Assembly (NCBI RefSeq): GCF_029968095.1
Contig: NZ_JASCIR010000010.1
Location: 1-64,000, forward strand
Direction of reading: 5' to 3'
Length of the DNA: 64,000 nucleotides
Source: Streptomyces solicavernae
GTDB lineage: Bacteria; Actinomycetota; Actinomycetes; Streptomycetales; Streptomycetaceae
This document shows positions 60,035-64,000 of this stretch, piece after piece. The notes beneath the pieces are model-generated. The model saw nothing but the letters and a program-made list of their open reading frames with translations. It was not told where the DNA came from and made no database searches. The position numbers and the translations under genes are program-made. Position 1 is the first letter of the stretch, and the number at the start of each line of letters is the position of its first letter.

Positions 60035-63000
60035 TCACACCAGCGCGGCCGCCTCCCGTATGGACAGGGCAGTGCCTCGCGCGTGGGCCGCCTCGTACGC
60101 CTCGGACCCCAGCGCGGCGCGCAGCTCGGCCTCGGCGCGGGACCGCATCCGGCCCGCGTCGGGGAAGGGCCTGAGGCCGAAACTCCCGCTCAGCCCATAG
60201 CCGTCGTACGCGCCGAGCAGCCGCGCACCGTCCTCGCCCGCGCCGAGCCGCGCCTTGGCCCAGGCGGCGACGAGGAACTGGTCGGAGACGAGCCACGGTG
60301 CGACCAGGTACGCCACGCTCTCCATCCCCCGCACCGCCCGCCCGACGTGCTTCGCCGCCTGCTCGAACCTCCCGTCCAGGCAGTCCAGCCAGGCCCGTTG
60401 CCCCGCGAGCTCCCCCTCGAACAGCCCCGAAACCCCGCTGGGCAGGGACCGCTCCAACGCGGTCAGTTCCTCCCGCGCCCGACCCGTCCGGCCCGAGCCG
60501 CCGTAGTGCTGGACGAGCAGCAGCCGGGCTGTGCTGACCGGCTCGCCCCCGAACCGGTCAGCCTCCCGCGCCGCCTCGCGCAGCAGCCCCTCCGCCTCCG
60601 CCCGCTCCGCCTCGTCGCGCGCGATCCGCAGCCGTACGTCGGCCAACCTCGCCTTGAACAGGGGCACTTGATGGTGTGCCCCGATCCTTCCGGCCTCCGC
60701 CATCGCCCGCTCCAGGTCGGCGGCGGCCTCGGCGTACCGCTCCCTGCGCGCGTGCTCCTCGCCCCGGGCGGCCAGCGACTCGGCGATGCCCCACGGGTTG
60801 TCGGCCCGCTCGAAGTACGCGAGGGCACGGTCGGCGTCGCCGGCCGCCGCCTCCGCCGGCTCCGTGCGGTCATGTGCCAGCCGGGCCCGCATCAGGTACG
60901 TGAACCCGAGCTCCCAGGCGTGCCCCTCCCGCCAGCGCTCGCCGAGGCCCTCGATGTCCCGCACGACGGCGTTCATCGTCTCCTCGACGTCCGCGAACTC
61001 GCCCGTCATCAGCCGCGCGAAGTACCACACCGACCCCGGCTGTCGGCTGACCTGCGGCATGCCGGAGTGGTACGCCGCCACGACCCGGCGCAGATACGCC
61101 TGCGTGTCCGTCCGCGTGAGCGCATCCGCGTCCCCCTCGGGACTGGTGGCCTGCACCAGGAGCCGCACCCCACGCCGCGCCTCCCACAGCTGATCCTCGT
61201 CCCACGGCGGCGGGCGGCCGGTGCAGCGTTCCTCCAGCGGCACGGCCACCCGCACCGGGTCCTCGAAGGGATCCGGCCCGAGAGCAGCGACCGCCGAGGA
61301 CCAGATCCGGGCGTCCGCCTGGTGGCCCCGCAGCTGCCAGAACCAGCTCATCGACAGCGCCAGACACAGCCCGTCCTGCTCGGCGCCCAGCTCGACCGCG
61401 GTGCGCAGCGCCGTGCGCACGTTGTCGTGCTCCCGCTCGAACCGCCCCAGCCAGCCGACCTGTTGCGGCCCCCGCAGCTCCGGTTCGCCGACACGCAGCA
61501 ACTCCCGGTACGCGGTGAGGTGCCGCCGTGCGACGGACTCGCGCTCCCCGGCCTCCGCGAGGCGCTCTGCGGCGTATTCGGCGACCGTTTCGAGCAGCCG
61601 GTACCGCATGCCCTCGTGGGCGTATGAAGTTGTCGTTCTGCCCGTGTTCCAGGAATCGGACTCCTCTCCTTCGCTTCGCTCCGCTCCCTCCGGTGTCGCC
61701 ACGACGAGGGACTTGTCGACGAGGGACGCTAGCGTCTCCAACGTGCCCGCGCCGCACACGTCCTCCGCCTGTTCCACGGCGCACCCGCCGGAGAAGACGG
61801 CGAGCCGCCGCAGCACCGTCCGCTCGGCCTCGTCGAGCAGGTCCCACGACCAGTCCACGACGGCGCGCAGCGTCTGCTGCCGGGGCAGCGCCGTCCGGCT
61901 GCCGCTGCCCCTGCCGAGCAGCCGGAACCGGTCGTCGAGCCGGTCCGCGAGCTGCCGTGCGGTGAGCAACCGCAGCCGTGCGGCGGCCAGTTCGACCGCC
62001 AGGGGCAGTCCGTCGAGCCGGAGGCAGATTTCCGCGCAGGCGTCCGGATCGTCCTGGACGCGGAAGCCCGGCCGTGCGGCCGCACCCCGAACGGCGAGCA
62101 GGCGCAGCGCCACGTCCGGCGGCAGGGGCTCGACGGGCCGCACTGTCTCACCGGGCACTCCGAGCGGCTCCCGGCTGGTTGCCAGGACCGTCACCCCGGG
62201 GCACTCCGTGAGCAGCAGGTGCACCAACTCGGCGGCGGCGCCCACCAGATGTTCGCAGTTGTCGAGGACGAGCAGCAGCCGTCGGCGTCGGCAGTGCTCC
62301 ACCAGTTGGGCCAACGGGTCGCGGGGCGCGGGCTGCAGCTCCTCGGTGGACGCACCGGGGCCGCGCACCGTCGTCTCGCGGGCGCCAAGAGCGGTGAGCA
62401 CCGTCTCGGGGACGGTCTCCGCGTCACGCACGGGTGCCAGCTCGGCCACCCACACGCCGTCCTGCCACACCTCCTTCCCTGATGTCTCGCGCCCTGCGCG
62501 GGCGGCCTCGATTGCCAGACGCGTCTTGCCGACGCCGCCGGGGCCGAGCAGCGTGACAAGTCGCTGCCTCTGCAACTCCCGGGCGAGGAGCTGGAGTTCC
62601 GACTCGCGGCCGACGAAGGAAGTGAGGGGAGCGCGAACCCTGCCGAGGGCGCGCGCCCCGGGCGCGGGGGAGTGCGTCGAGTGGTCGACAGGCGGACGCG
62701 CCGCTTCCGGGCTCCCTGAAGCCGCCCGCGCCCCAACGTCCGGCGCCGTCGGTGCCTTCGCCAGGGGCTCCGGCGGCGCCTCGGCCGGTGTCTCCGGCGT
62801 GGTGTTCGGCGATGGGCGTAGCAACTCCCGGTGCAGCACCCGCAGTTCGGCGCCCGGGTCCGTGCCGAGCCGCTCGGCCAGGCCGGCCCGTACGTCCTCG
62901 TAGGCCGCGAGCGCCTGTGCGGTGCGTCCGGCGGCGTGCAGGGCGCGGAGGTGCAGCGCCTGCAGCGGTTCGTCCAGCGGGTTCTCGGCAGCCAGCTCGG

Positions 63001-63547
63001 CGATCTCGCCGAGCGCGGAGTCGGCCCGGCCCAGGGCGACTTGTGCTGCGAGGCGGTTGCGGTGGGTGGTCTCGCGCAGCCGCTCCATGCGTACGGCCAG
63101 CGGGTCCGTCGTGCGTCCGGGCAGGTCGAGCAGGGCGGGCCCGGCCCAGAGGGAGAGCGCCTCGTCGAAGAGCGTCACCGCGCGTGCGGGGTCCCTCTCG
63201 GTGGATGCGGCCGATCCCTCGACGGTGAGGCGTTCGAAGCGGTGCAGGTCGACGTCGTCCGGGTCGGCGGCCAGCAGGTAGCCTCCGGGTGCCGACGTCA
63301 CCGCCGCGTGCCCGAGGGTGCGCCGCAGCCTGCCGACCAGGGCCTGCAGCGCCTTCACCGCATCCGCCGGAGGCTCCTCCTCCGGGCCCCAGACCTGGGA
63401 GATCAGCTGCCCCACGGTCACGGTGCGGCCACAGTCGACGGCCAGGGCGGTCAGCAGCGCGCGCAGCCGTGCGCCGCCGAGCGAGGCCTCCTGGCCGCCG
63501 GAGCGCAGCACACGCGCGGGGCCGAGTACGCGGTAGTGGGGGATCAC
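60035..63547 (-). CDS. AfsR-type SARP regulator with NB-ARC ATPase and TPRs
   Basis: 1170 residues. The OmpR-type winged helix (about 1-95, HYRVLGPARVLRSGGQEASLGGARLRALL) and bacterial transcriptional activator domain (about 95-245, DDVDLHRFERLTVEG ... LHRELLRPSP) are the SARP module. An NB-ARC ATPase follows (Walker A LLGPGGVGKTRLA near 340; LLLVLDNCEHLV; DRFRLLGRGSGSRTALPRQQTLRAVVDWSWDLLD). The C-terminal half (about 620-1170) is helical, TPR-like. Such proteins activate secondary-metabolite or developmental genes. GTG 63547 (VIPHYRVLGP) is preferred to TTG 63562. No biosynthetic cluster is within the window. Confidence 0.9.
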   Translation of the reverse strand: MIPHYRVLGPARVLRSGGQEASLGGARLRALLTALAVDCGRTVTVGQLISQVWGPEEEPPADAVKALQALVGRLRRTLGHAAVTSAPGGYLLAADPDDVDLHRFERLTVEGSAASTERDPARAVTLFDEALSLWAGPALLDLPGRTTDPLAVRMERLRETTHRNRLAAQVALGRADSALGEIAELAAENPLDEPLQALHLRALHAAGRTAQALAAYEDVRAGLAERLGTDPGAELRVLHRELLRPSPNTTPETPAEAPPEPLAKAPTAPDVGARAASGSPEAARPPVDHSTHSPAPGARALGRVRAPLTSFVGRESELQLLARELQRQRLVTLLGPGGVGKTRLAIEAARAGRETSGKEVWQDGVWVAELAPVRDAETVPETVLTALGARETTVRGPGASTEELQPAPRDPLAQLVEHCRRRRLLLVLDNCEHLVGAAAELVHLLLTECPGVTVLATSREPLGVPGETVRPVEPLPPDVALRLLAVRGAAARPGFRVQDDPDACAEICLRLDGLPLAVELAAARLRLLTARQLADRLDDRFRLLGRGSGSRTALPRQQTLRAVVDWSWDLLDEAERTVLRRLAVFSGGCAVEQAEDVCGAGTLETLASLVDKSLVVATPEGAERSEGEESDSWNTGRTTTSYAHEGMRYRLLETVAEYAAERLAEAGERESVARRHLTAYRELLRVGEPELRGPQQVGWLGRFEREHDNVRTALRTAVELGAEQDGLCLALSMSWFWQLRGHQADARIWSSAVAALGPDPFEDPVRVAVPLEERCTGRPPPWDEDQLWEARRGVRLLVQATSPEGDADALTRTDTQAYLRRVVAAYHSGMPQVSRQPGSVWYFARLMTGEFADVEETMNAVVRDIEGLGERWREGHAWELGFTYLMRARLAHDRTEPAEAAAGDADRALAYFERADNPWGIAESLAARGEEHARRERYAEAAADLERAMAEAGRIGAHHQVPLFKARLADVRLRIARDEAERAEAEGLLREAAREADRFGGEPVSTARLLLVQHYGGSGRTGRAREELTALERSLPSGVSGLFEGELAGQRAWLDCLDGRFEQAAKHVGRAVRGMESVAYLVAPWLVSDQFLVAAWAKARLGAGEDGARLLGAYDGYGLSGSFGLRPFPDAGRMRSRAEAELRAALGSEAYEAAHARGTALSIREAAALV

Positions 63548-63626
63548 CCGACCATTGTCCAAGCTGCGCGCACGCCTCGCCCCCGGCTCCCGGAAGGGCC
63601 TCTGGGCTTGCGGTTGTCAGGTGGCT

Positions 63627-63689
63627 GTGTCGGACGCGAACACGGCAGTGTCGGGCGCGAGCACGGGAGCGTCGGACGCGAACACGGCA
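63627..63689. repeat. 21-bp tandem repeat upstream of the SARP gene
   Basis: Three copies of GTGTCGGACGCGAACACGGC plus A with few changes, in the region where the SARP promoter should be. Confidence 0.9.
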
Positions 63690-63752
63690 GTGCCGGGCGG
63701 GGACACCCGCCCCGCGCGTATGCCCTGACCGTCACACGGCGGGAACGGAACG

Positions 63753-63784
63753 CGGCCCCGTCACGGCAATGCGTGACGGGGCCG
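63753..63784 (-). terminator. Terminator of the MBL-fold gene
   Basis: Perfect 13-bp stem CGGCCCCGTCACG / CGTGACGGGGCCG with a 6-nt loop, 20 bp beyond the stop codon at 63804. Confidence 0.8.
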
Positions 63785-63803
63785 GTCGAGCTCGGTCGGC
63801 GGG

Positions 63804-64000
63804 CTACCAGCCGCGCTCGCGCCACTCCGGAAGGTGCGGCCGCTCGGCGCCCACAGTGGTGTCGTTGCCGTGGCCCGGGTAGACCCAGGTCTCGTCCGGG
63901 AGCTGTCCGAAGATCTTGGTCTCGACGTCGTCGAGCAGGCTCGCGAACGCTTTCGGGTCGTTGTGCGTGTTCCCCACACCCCCCGGGAACAGGCAGTCGC
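63804..64000 (-). CDS. MBL-fold metallo-hydrolase, C-terminal part
   Basis: The last 65 codons of a gene that continues beyond the window edge, read on the minus strand without a start. The translation ends in the pattern of glyoxalase-II-like MBL hydrolases: DCLFPGGVGNTHNDP, then LLDDVETKIFGQLPDET, WVYPGHGNDTTVGAERPHLPEW. The PGHG histidine is the last metal ligand of the fold. The substrate is unknown. Confidence 0.88.
   Translation of the reverse strand, partial: DCLFPGGVGNTHNDPKAFASLLDDVETKIFGQLPDETWVYPGHGNDTTVGAERPHLPEWRERGW

Noticed and set aside
60035..63547. Secondary-metabolite gene cluster around the SARP regulator
   Set aside because: The neighbours are a siderophore-interacting protein, TerC and an MBL hydrolase; no synthase, synthetase or tailoring set is present.
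63614..63624. TTGTCAGGTGG as a seventh damage promoter
   Set aside because: An extra G breaks the conserved block, no proper -10 follows, and no plus-strand gene lies downstream.

Overview
The window comes from a high-GC actinomycete chromosome, almost certainly Streptomyces. The signs are very GC-rich sequence with G/C at third codon positions, many GTG starts, Streptomyces-type lineage families (SPW_0924, DUF6343, DUF397 with an XRE partner, a SARP/NB-ARC regulator) and the order polA, rpsA, coaE ... uvrB, terD/terC. It is a core-chromosome segment of about 59 protein genes. I see no rRNA, tRNA, CRISPR, prophage or insertion sequence.

Layout. 0-6.5 kb: hotdog thioesterase, FdhF/YdeP-type molybdopterin oxidoreductase, DNA polymerase I. 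6.6-13.3 kb: secreted lytic transglycosylase, a 44-residue membrane peptide, a DUF3068 membrane protein, HrpB helicase and a methyltransferase that seems to start at ATC. 13.4-18.6 kb: rpsA with its promoter and terminator, PAC2 protein, coaE, DUF3592, TPR protein, a small unknown ORF. 18.6-31.1 kb: DUF6343, two secreted serine proteases, methyltransferase, S4 protein, SDR, family-5 uracil-DNA glycosylase, NarK-type and DHA2-type transporters, RidA, DUF4291, and a chitin-active LPMO behind two DasR-type operators. 31.2-41.3 kb: regulatory genes (MmyB-like, XRE + ImmA/IrrE pair, HATPase / XRE / DUF397 set, MocR-type regulator with divergent AhpD-like gene), amidohydrolase, DUF3574. 41.5-49.2 kb: hydroxyacid dehydrogenase, DUF2293, DUF1772, uridine-kinase-like protein, CBS protein, methyltransferase, pseudouridine catabolism pair psuG-psuK, cupin. 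49.2-64 kb: ogt, glycerophosphodiesterase, MHYT sensor, uvrB, TerD, a TerD hybrid, TerC behind a manganese riboswitch, siderophore-interacting protein, a 1170-residue SARP regulator, and the 3' end of an MBL-fold hydrolase.

Two threads tie distant genes together. First, six copies of a DNA-damage (PafBC / RecA-NDp type) promoter, TTGTCAGTG-N8-TAnnnT, lie before polA, hrpB, ogt, uvrB, terD and the small unknown ORF at 18276. In the four repair/helicase genes the start codon follows the -10 element after exactly 7 nt, so those transcripts should be leaderless. This links the terD region and the unknown ORF to DNA repair. Second, the spaces between genes are filled with many sequence-unrelated short tandem repeats (units about 6-34 bp), some of which run into coding ends and create repeat tails or leaders on proteins. 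The terD / TerD-hybrid / terC block, with a damage-type promoter at one end and a Mn2+ riboswitch with a visible RBS-masking switch at the other, is the most promising system in the window.
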